IMG/VR virus record: IMGVR_UViG_3300044825_000404
Location: 1-52,032 of that record
Source of the DNA: a virus
Strand: one strand, 5' to 3'
DNA: 52,032 nucleotides
Shown: positions 14,471-21,097 of the stretch, one piece after another
How the letters are laid out: each line of letters opens with the position of its first letter
Numbering within the stretch: position 1 is the first letter of the stretch
Notes under the pieces: generated by a model
What the model was told of the DNA's origin: nothing
The model's input: the letters and a program-made list of their open reading frames with translations, nothing else
Databases searched by the model: none
Position numbers and translations under genes: made by a program

Positions 14471-14757
14471 TTCTCAGTTACCTTTCTTTGCTCGTTCATC
14501 CTTCGTTTCAGATCCGCCAAGGCTTCAGTCCCCCGGCGCTTTTCAATGTCCTGCGAAGTCTTCAGCCACCAGTCTCGTGCCGCAATAGAACCACTTTCTG
14601 CCTTGATCTCGTTGAACCTCTTGAGCCAGTGACGGGCTTCGCAGTCCCGCATCTGGTTCCAGATCTCCGGTGGCGGTAAGAGCGTCTCGAATCTGATCCC
14701 CAGTCCAGGCTCCGATGCCTTCGCGGGCTTGGTTGAGGATCTTGCGGGCTTCTTCAC
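14467..14757 (-). CDS. Small helical protein, 96 aa, unknown
   Basis: A charged helical protein. The core is PPPEIWNQMRDCEARHWLKR and then DWWLKTSQDIEKRRGTEALA. The N-terminal 20 residues are Lys/Pro/Ser-rich and probably disordered. It lies 3 bases after the stop of the gene upstream and overlaps the downstream start by 4 bases. Arg/Lys/Trp content would suit nucleic-acid or replisome contacts, but no family is recognised. Confidence 0.55.
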   Translation of the reverse strand: MKKPARSSTKPAKASEPGLGIRFETLLPPPEIWNQMRDCEARHWLKRFNEIKAESGSIAARDWWLKTSQDIEKRRGTEALADLKRRMNEQRKVTEK

Positions 14758-14760
14758 GGG

Positions 14761-15144
14761 TCATTCCCTCACCCCCAAGGCTTCCCGCCAAGACGACTTC
14801 TGAAACGGTGTCAGCCGCTCCCCGCGGGCTTCCCGCTCCTTCAGGGCATGAGCCCATCGCTTGGGGTCGTTGAAGGAGAACATCTGCTCCACCTTGCGAA
14901 GGATGGCCAACTTCTCCTCGTCGGAGACCCGGCGTCGCTCCTCAACGGAAATGGTCGGCACAGGAGCGGCCTTCATGTTCTCGGTGATGGATGGCCAGTC
15001 CTTGGCAGGCTTCCAGGCATGGGCGGAACACAGCCTGCCCTTCCCGGCGTCTACGCTCCAACGGTTGGGGCATCCCCTGGCTGCACACATCAGGTCGCCG
15101 TAGGAGTCCTGGACCTCTTCCTTGTCAAACTTTCCGAATCCCAT
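14761..15144 (-). CDS. Zinc-finger-like replication accessory protein, 127 aa
   Basis: I set the start at the ATG at 15144 (GGAGG, 7 bases upstream), giving MGFGKFDKEEVQDSYGDLM. A metal-site pattern follows: CAARGCPNRWSV..GRLCSAHAW, with three cysteines and one histidine. The C-terminal half is helical (DEEKLAILRKVEQMF and WAHALKEREARGERLTPFQK). It comes immediately after the replication initiator-like gene, the place where phages often encode a helicase-loading partner. That role is inferred only from position. Confidence 0.55.
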   Translation of the reverse strand: MGFGKFDKEEVQDSYGDLMCAARGCPNRWSVDAGKGRLCSAHAWKPAKDWPSITENMKAAPVPTISVEERRRVSDEEKLAILRKVEQMFSFNDPKRWAHALKEREARGERLTPFQKSSWREALGVRE

Positions 15145-15145
15145 C

Positions 15146-15997
15146 TCAACCTCCGTGGTACTTGCCTTCAACGATCTTGGCGAAATTGCTTGGCCGAATG
15201 ATCCATTCGAGATCGGCCTTGAACGGGTTGTCCCGCTTACCCTCCGACCGTCCGGTCAGGAACTTGGACTTGCCGATGTAGCCGAAGAACGACCGCCACC
15301 AGTCCAGGATCGACGCCTCGGTAGCCTCCTTCCCGTCCTTGATCAACTCCTGCGCCACCTCCCGCCACCTGCTCCGCAGTAAGCCTTGACGGATGTCGTT
15401 CCAGACCTCGACGCGGTTGAGGATGGGGAGAGTCTGGTGGTAGAGGTCGATGACGGCTTGGTGGCTGCATTCCGGCAACTTCACCTTCACCACCTCAGGT
15501 TCGGCGTTAGCCGGACGACCAGTTACGTTAGTAACTGGTGAATTTAATAACGCTTTCGCTTTCGCTTCAGGCGGTTGGATAGCAGTGGATTCCTGCTGTA
15601 CATCCGTGGAGAACGGTTGTCCAACGGTTGTTTTTGCACCTAACTCATTGATTTTGTTCAGTGCATCATCATCACCCTCCATCAATGCCTTTGGCGGCAG
15701 AGGATGCTTGGGGTACTTGATCTGGATGCGCTGCCGGAACTTCGGAATGAAGCCGTAACGCTTCCCGGCCACCTCATAAAGGCGGATCAGGTCGGCGTCC
15801 GCAAGCATCTGGAGCAACTTGTCCCCGGACTCTCGGCGGATGTCGGCGCGTCTGGCCAACTTGAAACTGGTGGCCTCGAAGAGACCAACATCGTCGGCAG
15901 ACAGAAGGATGGTGACGTAGAACCACCGGGCTTCAATCGGCAGCGACAGGATCGCTTCCGACTCAAGCATCTCGTCACGGATGAGGCGATTCGGCAT
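15146..15997 (-). CDS. Replication initiation / replisome organiser-like protein
   Basis: The ATG at 15997 has the ribosome site GGAGG (6 bases), giving 283 aa. The N-terminal domain (residues 1-105: RLIRDEMLESEAILSLPIEA, ADDVGLFEA, GFIPKFRQRIQIKYPKHPLP) matches the winged-helix start of phage replication proteins that bind the origin. A linker of low complexity (about 110-185) leads to the C-terminal block DWWRSFFGYIGKSKFLTGR and a final WIIRPSNFAKIVEGKY, typical of the same proteins. It would recruit the host helicase. The AT-rich linker DNA (15500-15660) could hold origin-like repeats, but I do not see clear iterons. Confidence 0.7.
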   Translation of the reverse strand: MPNRLIRDEMLESEAILSLPIEARWFYVTILLSADDVGLFEATSFKLARRADIRRESGDKLLQMLADADLIRLYEVAGKRYGFIPKFRQRIQIKYPKHPLPPKALMEGDDDALNKINELGAKTTVGQPFSTDVQQESTAIQPPEAKAKALLNSPVTNVTGRPANAEPEVVKVKLPECSHQAVIDLYHQTLPILNRVEVWNDIRQGLLRSRWREVAQELIKDGKEATEASILDWWRSFFGYIGKSKFLTGRSEGKRDNPFKADLEWIIRPSNFAKIVEGKYHGG

Positions 15998-16217
15998 CGT
16001 CGCCTCCGTTCTGCCACTGACCAAAGTACACGGCCTGATCTTCAGCCTCCTCAAGCAGCCTGGGCAGGTCTTCCAACAGAAGACGGGCTTGGCGGATTGA
16101 GAAGTAGATGTCGACGACCCGCTCGGTGCGGCGGTCGTGGGACTTGAAAGCGATCAAGCCGCCTTCGGTGACATGAACAAGGATCTCGTCCTCGTGGACG
16201 GGCTTGTAAGTTGGCAT
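15975..16217 (-). CDS. Small protein under a structured leader, 80 aa
   Basis: The ATG at 16217 has an AAGGAG ribosome site 7 bases away, so the longer upstream frame is unlikely. The protein begins with strands (DEILVHVTEGGLIAFKSHDR) and continues with a helix (SIRQARLLLEDLPRLLEEAE). It overlaps the replication gene by 23 bases. Its ribosome site is one arm of a long inverted repeat, so translation is likely regulated. It is the first gene after the Cro-like regulator. No family recognised. Confidence 0.6.
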   Translation of the reverse strand: MPTYKPVHEDEILVHVTEGGLIAFKSHDRRTERVVDIYFSIRQARLLLEDLPRLLEEAEDQAVYFGQWQNGGDDAESPHP

Positions 16218-16224
16218 AGCCAAT

Positions 16225-16318
16225 CTCCTTGGGTGGACGACCCCAGTGTGGAAATTACCGGGGGTGTCTGCACCCGTTGCGGGTGATGAAACGGCATCTG
16301 AGGCCGTCCCCCAAGGAG
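16225..16318 (-). promoter_or_regulatory. Leader RNA with anti-Shine-Dalgarno arm
   Basis: Reading the minus strand, CUCCUUGGGGGAC (16306-16318) pairs with GUCC-A-CCCAAGGAG (16225-16238), 13 bp with one bulge. The second arm contains the AAGGAG ribosome site of the 80-aa gene. Between the arms are two further hairpins, ACGGC/GCCGU and CACCCG/CGGGUG, and an alternative pairing of GGGGG with CCCCC, giving a junction-like fold. This would hide the ribosome site unless the fold is opened by a ligand, protein or ribosome. I recognise no known riboswitch class. Confidence 0.55.
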
Positions 16319-16367
16319 ACTGACTCAGACACACCTTTTACGCTTTCCACGGCGTGCTGAAATCTTA

Positions 16368-16568
16368 CTACTCGAACAAGTCAGGGCGCAAGTCCCTGCG
16401 CGTCACAAGCCCTTGCGTGGCCTCTTCGATCCTCTTGGCCAGGGCTGCAGAGCACTTGCGCTTCTCGTGGATTAAGAGGGACATCCAAGACTGAGTGACA
16501 CCCAGGTACTCGGCCATCTCCTTGATCGCTCCGATCGGCTCTTCGTCAAAGTATTGCTTGAGTTTCAT
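16368..16568 (-). CDS. Cro-like helix-turn-helix regulator
   Basis: A 66-aa protein, the size of Cro/YdaS-type repressors. The helix-turn-helix reads GAIKEMAEYLGVTQSWMSLL (residues 13-32), with the recognition helix around TQSWMSLLIHEKRK. The C-terminus is a dimerisation-sized tail ending DLRPDLFE. It faces a divergent promoter pair; its own -10 box ends 7 bases before the ATG, so the mRNA is probably leaderless, as for lambda cI from PRM. It likely binds the palindrome at 16595-16609. No second repressor or integrase is seen. Confidence 0.8.
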   Translation of the reverse strand: MKLKQYFDEEPIGAIKEMAEYLGVTQSWMSLLIHEKRKCSAALAKRIEEATQGLVTRRDLRPDLFE

Positions 16569-16574
16569 GCCGAC

Positions 16575-16603
16575 AGTCTACTTGAACTTTTTATGCAACA
16601 CAA
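16575..16603 (-). promoter_or_regulatory. Leftward promoter of the regulator gene
   Basis: Minus-strand -35 TTGTGT (16598-16603), 17-base spacer, -10 TAGACT (16575-16580), weak to moderate boxes. The start site would fall at or next to the ATG at 16568, and no ribosome site is present, which fits leaderless translation. The -35 lies inside the palindromic operator. Confidence 0.5.
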
Positions 16604-16609
16604 TGTTGA
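16595..16609. promoter_or_regulatory. Operator candidate between the divergent promoters
   Basis: GCAACACAATGTTGA contains the palindrome CAACA-CAA-TGTTG and covers the -35 boxes of both divergent promoters. A second half-site-like TTGTGTT lies at 16623-16629, inverted relative to AACACAA. Further out GACAGT (16572-16577) and ACTGTC (16632-16637) mirror each other. The layout fits binding by the adjacent Cro-like protein, repressing both directions. Confidence 0.5.
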
Positions 16610-16634
16610 CTCGGTGTTTGAGTTGTGTTCTACT
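16606..16634 (+). promoter_or_regulatory. Rightward early promoter
   Basis: Plus-strand -35 TTGACT (16606-16611, five of six), 17-base spacer, -10 TCTACT (16629-16634, four of six). It would start near 16641 and drive the rightward block with SSB and exonuclease. The -35 overlaps the operator palindrome. Confidence 0.6.
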
Positions 16635-16671
16635 GTCTTCACGCCAAAGAGGCGGTAACTGAAAGGTTGAG

Positions 16672-16878
16672 ATGAAGCAACTTCCCTACAACACCGGCAA
16701 AGTCCTGATTGGATGCCGGTACGAACCCGTCAAGCGGGTTGAGTTCAGCCGTGATGCTGAACGCCTCCAAACGGCCCTGATCGGCCGTCCCAAGCGAGAA
16801 GTCACTCCGGGCTACTGCCTGAGTCTGGCGGCCATCTGTGCCGCCCTTGTCGTGGCTTTGATGTGGGTGACGAAATGA
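16672..16878 (+). CDS. Small membrane-anchored protein, 68 aa
   Basis: First gene of the rightward block; the ATG follows AAAGGTTGAG, and the phage word GGTAACTG lies just upstream. The N-terminal 45 residues are basic and soluble (YEPVKRVEFSRDAERLQTAL). The C-terminus is one transmembrane helix (YCLSLAAICAALVVALMWV, residues 48-66). It ends in an ATGA overlap with the next gene. Its place as first early gene suggests a host-takeover or exclusion role, but that is only inference. Confidence 0.6.
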   Translation: MKQLPYNTGKVLIGCRYEPVKRVEFSRDAERLQTALIGRPKREVTPGYCLSLAAICAALVVALMWVTK

Positions 16879-17078
16879 GAAACATGAGAGTTCTGATGTC
16901 TGGCTCAACCGTTCGGTTGATTGACCAAGAAGCCGATGCCGCTATCGAAGCAGCCCGCCTGTCGTTCGTGATGAACAGGGGTCTGACCTCGGATGAGTGG
17001 CGCAAGATCATGGAAGTGATCACCTATGCGAAGGTGGCTTGCGCCAACGCCCTGCGGGAGGAGGAAGAAAATGACTGA
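16875..17078 (+). CDS. Small helical protein, 67 aa
   Basis: The start at 16875 overlaps the previous stop (ATGA); an in-frame ATG 4 codons earlier is less likely. The protein reads MRNMRVLMSGSTVRLIDQEA then helices with RLSFVMNRGLTSDEWRKIME. It ends with a very acidic tail (LREEEEND) and overlaps the next gene by 8 bases. No family recognised. Confidence 0.55.
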   Translation: MRNMRVLMSGSTVRLIDQEADAAIEAARLSFVMNRGLTSDEWRKIMEVITYAKVACANALREEEEND

Positions 17079-17229
17079 CGAAGAATACCTAGAGTGGTTG
17101 AAAGATCCCAAGGCCCAAGAGGAATACCAAGAGTGGTGCCTGAAGGAAGCCCTGCGTAATGCAGGTTTGAGCGTGGAAGAAGTGTTGAAAGTAACTGAGA
17201 AGTTTTTCTCTAAGGAGCAACAGAAATGA
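17071..17229 (+). CDS. Small acidic protein, 52 aa
   Basis: The ATG at 17071 has a GGAGGA ribosome site 8 bases away. The sequence MTDEEYLEWLKDPKAQEEYQ and the following helix are strongly acidic and Trp/Tyr-bearing, with a basic tail. It overlaps the SSB-like gene by 4 bases (ATGA), so it is translated with it. It might be a small partner of SSB; nothing in the sequence proves this. Confidence 0.55.
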   Translation: MTDEEYLEWLKDPKAQEEYQEWCLKEALRNAGLSVEEVLKVTEKFFSKEQQK

Positions 17230-17888
17230 GTTTTATCGTTGAAGCAACTGGCGGTGGCCGTGAGTTCAAGATCGTCCCCGCGGGCACCCATTTGGGCCGC
17301 CTGTACCGCATCGTTGACTTGGGAACCCAAACCTCCAAGTACGAAGGCGGTGAAGTGAAGATGCAGCGCAAGGTGATGCTTGGGTGGGAAGTCCACGGCG
17401 AAGCAGACGACGGCACCCCTCTCTTGACGGATGAAGGAAAGCCTATGGCGGTCTTCAAGAACTACACCCTGTCGTGGAATGAAGCCGCAACCCTCCGCAA
17501 GGATCTGCAGGCATGGCGCGGTCAGCCTTGGACCGACAAAGAAGCCGCACGGTTCGACCTGAAGAACGTCCTAGGGCAGTGGTGTATGTTGAACATCATC
17601 CACCGGCCTGGGAACAGTGACGGGAAGATGTTTGCCAACGTCGCAGGGATCTCCCCTGTTCCGGGATTTCTGAAGAAGCAAGGTCTGCCTGATGGCCAAA
17701 ACGAACTGCAGATGTTCCGCCTTGGCGACCCAGACTGGGAACTGTTCGAGACCTTCTCTAAGGGCCTCAAGGCCAAGATCGAGTCCTCACCCGAGTACAA
17801 GGCTCTGGCCAACACCGGCGTCTCCGGAAACGGGAAGAAGAGTCTCGCGTCTATGGACAACGATCTGGATGAGGACATCCCCTTCTAA
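17226..17888 (+). CDS. ssb: Single-stranded DNA-binding protein (phage type)
   Basis: A 220-aa protein. Residues 1-150 form the beta-rich OB-fold-like part (GREFKIVPAGTHLGRLYRIV; QRKVMLGWEVHG; GQWCMLNIIH). The C-terminus is an acidic tip, DLDEDIPF, nearly identical to the DDDIPF tip of bacterial SSB, which docks partner proteins. It would coat single-stranded DNA in replication and in recombination with the exonuclease encoded next. The ribosome site AAGGAG lies 10 bases upstream. The call is firm from the tail; the phage-type family is larger than bacterial SSB. Confidence 0.8.
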   Translation: MSFIVEATGGGREFKIVPAGTHLGRLYRIVDLGTQTSKYEGGEVKMQRKVMLGWEVHGEADDGTPLLTDEGKPMAVFKNYTLSWNEAATLRKDLQAWRGQPWTDKEAARFDLKNVLGQWCMLNIIHRPGNSDGKMFANVAGISPVPGFLKKQGLPDGQNELQMFRLGDPDWELFETFSKGLKAKIESSPEYKALANTGVSGNGKKSLASMDNDLDEDIPF

Positions 17889-17900
17889 CTTGGAGTTAAC

Positions 17901-18668
17901 ATGATCGTCAGAGCATCGGAATCACAGCACTGGTACACCAAGTCTGGGGAACCGGCTTACTCGGTCAAGAACAAGGATGGGCATCAGCGACCAACCACCC
18001 TTCGGGATGCGCGGAAGTTGGGGCTCGTCCCCTCTGTGACCACCATCATCAAATGCGCCGCATCTCCGGGCCTGGAGGCTTGGAAACTGCAACAGATGAT
18101 GCTTGCGGCCTTGACCCTTCCCAGGGCCCCAGAAGAGACGGAAGAGTCCTTTATCAGCCGGATTCAGACGGACTCCAAGGAACAGGCCAAAGCCGCGGCA
18201 GAAAGGGGTTCAGAGGTCCATGCGGCCCTTGAATCCTTCTTCGAGACCCGTCATGTCACCTCGAAGTTCTCGGACGCCGTACTGGGAACCGAAGGGGAGA
18301 TCGTCAAGGTTTTTGGCGACCTGGAATGGTGTACCGAGAAGTCTTTTGGTCACCCCCTCGGATTTGGGGGAAAAGTAGACCTTCATTCCCGCGATGGGAA
18401 TGGGGTTGTGATCGATTTTAAGACCAAAGAGTTCACCAGTGACCAAGCAGAAAAGGTTCAGGGGTTCGATGAGCACCTTATGCAACTGGCTGCCTATCGC
18501 GTTGGTCTGGATCTGCCTGAGGCTCGATGCGCGAACGTCTTCGTCTCGGTTACAGAACCGGGACTGGTCGTTGTCAGGGAGTGGTCACAAGAAGACCTAA
18601 ATCGGGGGCGAACGATGTTCGAGTCGCTCCTGAACTATTGGTATGCAAAGTCAGGACTGGAGAGATAA
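17901..18668 (+). CDS. RecB/Cas4-family PD-(D/E)XK exonuclease
   Basis: A 255-aa protein with all core motifs of the family: RGSEVH (His107), GFGGKVDL (Asp160), VIDFKTKEF (Asp172 and Lys174) and QLAAYR (Gln195, Tyr199). There are no clustered cysteines for an iron-sulphur site, so it is closer to phage recombination exonucleases than to Cas4 proper. It should degrade one strand of DNA ends to make 3' tails, with the SSB-like protein just upstream. No annealase (Erf, Beta, RecT) is recognised nearby. Confidence 0.85.
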   Translation: MIVRASESQHWYTKSGEPAYSVKNKDGHQRPTTLRDARKLGLVPSVTTIIKCAASPGLEAWKLQQMMLAALTLPRAPEETEESFISRIQTDSKEQAKAAAERGSEVHAALESFFETRHVTSKFSDAVLGTEGEIVKVFGDLEWCTEKSFGHPLGFGGKVDLHSRDGNGVVIDFKTKEFTSDQAEKVQGFDEHLMQLAAYRVGLDLPEARCANVFVSVTEPGLVVVREWSQEDLNRGRTMFESLLNYWYAKSGLER

Positions 18669-18839
18669 ATGAGCGACTCATTCTGGGGCACTGCGCTCCT
18701 CATCTGGACGGTGTTGGCATGGTTCACCCATGTCATCGTCTCAATCGCCTCTAGCAAGTGGGTTCTCCTACTTGCGGGCGCGATCTTCTTCCCCGTGGGC
18801 TGTGTCCACGGAACTGGTGTTTGGTTTGGCTTTTTCTAA
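18669..18839 (+). CDS. Two-helix membrane protein, 56 aa
   Basis: The ATG follows the exonuclease stop directly (TAAATG). The protein has two hydrophobic segments, TALLIWTVLAWFTHVIVSIA (residues 8-27) and WVLLLAGAIFFPVGCV (31-46), with a short charged start MSDSFW and an aromatic tail VWFGFF. Two helices in 56 residues could suit a small holin or a superinfection-exclusion protein, but the lysis genes are elsewhere. It was too short to show up in a routine gene scan. Confidence 0.6.
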   Translation: MSDSFWGTALLIWTVLAWFTHVIVSIASSKWVLLLAGAIFFPVGCVHGTGVWFGFF

Positions 18840-18848
18840 GGAGAGAAC

Positions 18849-19223
18849 ATGATTACCCTACAACTCACCCCCGTGCAGTACGACATCGTGAAGGCTGCAG
18901 TCGTGGCCTACAGCGACGGCCTGATGAAGGTCATTGATAGCGCCCAAGAGCCGCTTTTCTTCCAAGAGCCGGAAGAGGCAGAGATCCCTGCGCTCAAAGT
19001 TCCCAAGGGCTTCAGCCTGTCTGAGCAGCAAGTTCGGGCCATGAAGGATGCAGGGGCCTGGGACGACTTGCCCAGGCGGGTCAATGTCATCAAGGGCTAC
19101 ATCAGTGAGCACCGCAAGAATGTCCGAGCCGAGAAGGCTGCCGCCAAGAAAGCCGCCCCTTATGGCCTGAAGAAGGACGGCACTCCCCGCAAGGCTCCTG
19201 GCCGCAAGAAGGTGATTGCATGA
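18849..19223 (+). CDS. Protein with basic AT-hook-like tail, 124 aa
   Basis: Good ribosome site (AAGGAGAGAAC before the ATG). Residues 1-100 are helical (VQYDIVKAAVVAYSDGLMKV). The C-terminus is rich in Lys/Ala/Gly/Pro with KKDGTPRKAPGRKK, an AT-hook-like or histone-tail-like DNA-binding end. It is translationally coupled to the next gene (ATGATG over the stop). A DNA-organising role is plausible; no family recognised. Confidence 0.6.
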   Translation: MITLQLTPVQYDIVKAAVVAYSDGLMKVIDSAQEPLFFQEPEEAEIPALKVPKGFSLSEQQVRAMKDAGAWDDLPRRVNVIKGYISEHRKNVRAEKAAAKKAAPYGLKKDGTPRKAPGRKKVIA

Positions 19224-19441
19224 TGCTCACAACTGAAGAGGTCAAAGACGCCTTCCGCACCATCTGGTTGGAGGAGAACTATGCTTTCCTCGAAGAAGAC
19301 CTAGTGAAACTTGCCAATGGCTTTATCGCCGCGGCTGCACCTAAAATCGCCCGAGCAGAGCGGGAAAAGTGCATTGAGTTCGTGCGATCTCTCAACGGGG
19401 TGGTCGCAGACGCCCTGCAGGAGAAGCGCCGTGACGCCTGA
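19220..19441 (+). CDS. Small helical acidic protein, 73 aa
   Basis: Starts within the stop of the previous gene (ATGATG). It reads MMLTTEEVKDAFRTIWLEEN and continues with helices including AREREKCIEFVRSLNGVVAD, ending in a basic tail. The layout is common among small phage early proteins with no assigned function. It overlaps the next gene, which starts at a GTG. Confidence 0.55.
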   Translation: MMLTTEEVKDAFRTIWLEENYAFLEEDLVKLANGFIAAAAPKIARAEREKCIEFVRSLNGVVADALQEKRRDA

Positions 19442-19655
19442 TGAGTTCATCGACGCACTGTTCGGGAAGGGGTGGACAAACGATCAACTGCCCATCTTCC
19501 TTGACATCCTCAAGGGGTTTGACAGGGACTCCAAGAGGTATCACGAGGTTCGAGAACTCTTGGCCAACAGGAACGGCTTTGCCGCAACTAGGGAGCAACT
19601 CAGTGAAATTGATGACTTGGTTGACGAGGCAGCAAGATATGCCGGACCTGTTTGA
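19431..19655 (+). CDS. Small protein, 74 aa, GTG start
   Basis: I take the GTG at 19431, with AGGAG 8 bases upstream; the upstream part of the frame runs inside the previous gene. The protein starts VTPDEFIDALFGKGWTNDQL and is predicted all-helical. No family recognised. The end overlaps the next gene by 17 bases. Confidence 0.55.
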   Translation: MTPDEFIDALFGKGWTNDQLPIFLDILKGFDRDSKRYHEVRELLANRNGFAATREQLSEIDDLVDEAARYAGPV

Positions 19656-19806
19656 CTACGCTCCGATCCTCATCAAGATTGAGCAACTCGAACGCAGGAT
19701 CCACGATCTCTGCCTAGAGAAGCAGCACCAGGAGGCCATCCCCCTGGTGGAAGAGATGATGGAACAATGCGTGGTGCTGAAGAAGTGGCTCAAGGCCCAG
19801 AAATGA
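19639..19806 (+). CDS. Small coiled-coil protein, 55 aa
   Basis: The ATG at 19639 follows GAGGCAGCAAGAT. The protein MPDLFDYAPILIKIEQLERR continues as one long amphipathic helix (LEKQHQEAIPLVEEMMEQC). A longer frame upstream is only the shadow of the previous gene. It ends with an ATGA overlap. Function unknown. Confidence 0.5.
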   Translation: MPDLFDYAPILIKIEQLERRIHDLCLEKQHQEAIPLVEEMMEQCVVLKKWLKAQK

Positions 19807-20024
19807 TCCTCATCAAGATCAGCGAGGGGAAGTTGGAAGCGAACTGGGATGAGATCGTCGCCCTGGCTGACGAGTTCGACCAAGGCTCCAATACTGAAGA
19901 TGCCTACATGAGCAAGATCTTCTCGCTGATCTTCGACAAGGGCTACGAACAGGCCCTCGTGGACATGGAAGAGCACAACAGAAGGCTCATCTTACTGGCC
20001 ACTTGCACCGGCGGACACGCATAA
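19803..20024 (+). CDS. Small acidic protein, 73 aa, last gene of the rightward block
   Basis: Starts at the ATGA overlap at 19803 (MILIKISEGKLEANWDEIVA). It is acidic and helical, and ends HNRRLILLATCTGGHA. It is followed directly by the terminator hairpin. No family recognised; acceptance rests on coupling and same-strand packing. Confidence 0.55.
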   Translation: MILIKISEGKLEANWDEIVALADEFDQGSNTEDAYMSKIFSLIFDKGYEQALVDMEEHNRRLILLATCTGGHA

Positions 20025-20045
20025 AAAAGGCCCCCGAAGGGGCCT
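20023..20045 (-). terminator. Intrinsic terminator of the leftward virion operon
   Basis: On the minus strand, AGGCCCC and GGGGCCT pair over 7 bp around a UUCG loop and are followed directly by six T. This is a strong terminator for transcripts coming from the right. Read rightward there is no U-run, so it is poor for the rightward block, though the two blocks converge here. A second hairpin CTCTCG/CGAGAG lies at 20048-20072. Confidence 0.8.
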
Positions 20046-20087
20046 AACTCTCGTGTTTGGCAACTGCGAGAGACTGGAGAGATTCTG

Positions 20088-21095
20088 TTAGGGCATGGGG
20101 TTGCCCATGGGATCCACACTAGTCAAGGCTCGTTGAGCCTCTTCTTCGCTCACTCCACGAGAACGCATCTTGTCCAGTAGGTACAGGGTCAGCGGGGAGC
20201 CCATGCTCAAAGCGGCCCCGCCCAGTCTCGTTGCGGGCGTAGGAATCATCGCAGCACCGCCTCCGATCGCTCCCGCACCGGCGATGGTTGCGCCGATGGG
20301 ATCACCTTGTTGCATCCGCCTCATGGCCTCCATGCCTGACTCTGCAGCACTGACGCCACCAAGAGCGCCCATGGTCTTGGGCATATTCATCATGCCCTGA
20401 CCTACACGTTGCAGTGGAGGCGGCTCAACCGTCGGCGGCTTGGCAAAGCGAAATTCAGGTTGCACCCCACCGATGCGGGCGCCCTTTCGGAGACCCTGCT
20501 CAAGTTGATGAGCCTCGGAAAAGGTCCGACCTCCCCGGTTGCCGTACCCCATGGCACCCGCCCATTTCTCAACTGGGGTTCCGGTACGGGTGGTCGCGGG
20601 GCCGCCTTGCACATTAGCCATCAGGCCCTGCATCATCTGAGAACCACCTGCGCCACCCGCGGCAGCCGCAAGATCAATCAGAGCCCGCGTCGGATCGACG
20701 TTCTGAGCCATCTGCCTAGCCTGGGTGGCCACAGACTGCGCCGGAGTAGGAGCGGCAGGCTTGGGCTCTTGTGTGGTGTCCGCGCCAGGAATTAGGTTGG
20801 GGCCCAGGCGCTGCAGTTCGCTTGCAACCGCCGCTCGATCGGCTTCTGCGCGTTGAAGAGCGGCAGTGTCGTTTTTAGTCCTGGCATCAAGGATGCGCTG
20901 AACTGCACTTTTATACTCTGCCTGCAGGATCTGGATTTGCTCGGGTTTTGGAGAAATATCCGCTTTCTCCCGAGGAGGGGCCTTGTAGTATTGAGCGGCA
21001 GCCAGAGCCTCAATCTGCTCGTCTGTGGCATCCGCAGGAGCGGTAACCGTGATGACTCCACTAGGCGTCCGAACCTTGAACTGTTTATCGGCCAT
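20088..21095 (-). CDS. Probable virion/ejection protein, 335 aa
   Basis: Last gene of the long virion operon. The N-terminus (residues 1-40: FKVRTPSGVITVTAPADATD) has two predicted strands, then a helical part to about 100, a Pro/Ala linker, and Gly/Ala-rich hydrophobic segments (AGAGAIGGGAAMIPTPATRL) that could pass through a membrane. Such glycine-rich, partly membrane-active proteins are typical of podovirus internal or ejection proteins; that role is inferred. The ATG follows GAGGTAACT directly. Confidence 0.55.
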   Translation of the reverse strand: MADKQFKVRTPSGVITVTAPADATDEQIEALAAAQYYKAPPREKADISPKPEQIQILQAEYKSAVQRILDARTKNDTAALQRAEADRAAVASELQRLGPNLIPGADTTQEPKPAAPTPAQSVATQARQMAQNVDPTRALIDLAAAAGGAGGSQMMQGLMANVQGGPATTRTGTPVEKWAGAMGYGNRGGRTFSEAHQLEQGLRKGARIGGVQPEFRFAKPPTVEPPPLQRVGQGMMNMPKTMGALGGVSAAESGMEAMRRMQQGDPIGATIAGAGAIGGGAAMIPTPATRLGGAALSMGSPLTLYLLDKMRSRGVSEEEAQRALTSVDPMGNPMP

Positions 21096-21097
21096 AG

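Noticed and set aside
15500-15660. Replication origin iterons in the initiator gene
   Set aside because: The stretch is AT-richer, but I found no convincing direct repeats, so an origin is not annotated.
16225-16318. TPP-type riboswitch
   Set aside because: A CUGAG-like word and hairpins occur on the plus strand, but the conserved TPP core is missing and the regulated gene is on the minus strand.
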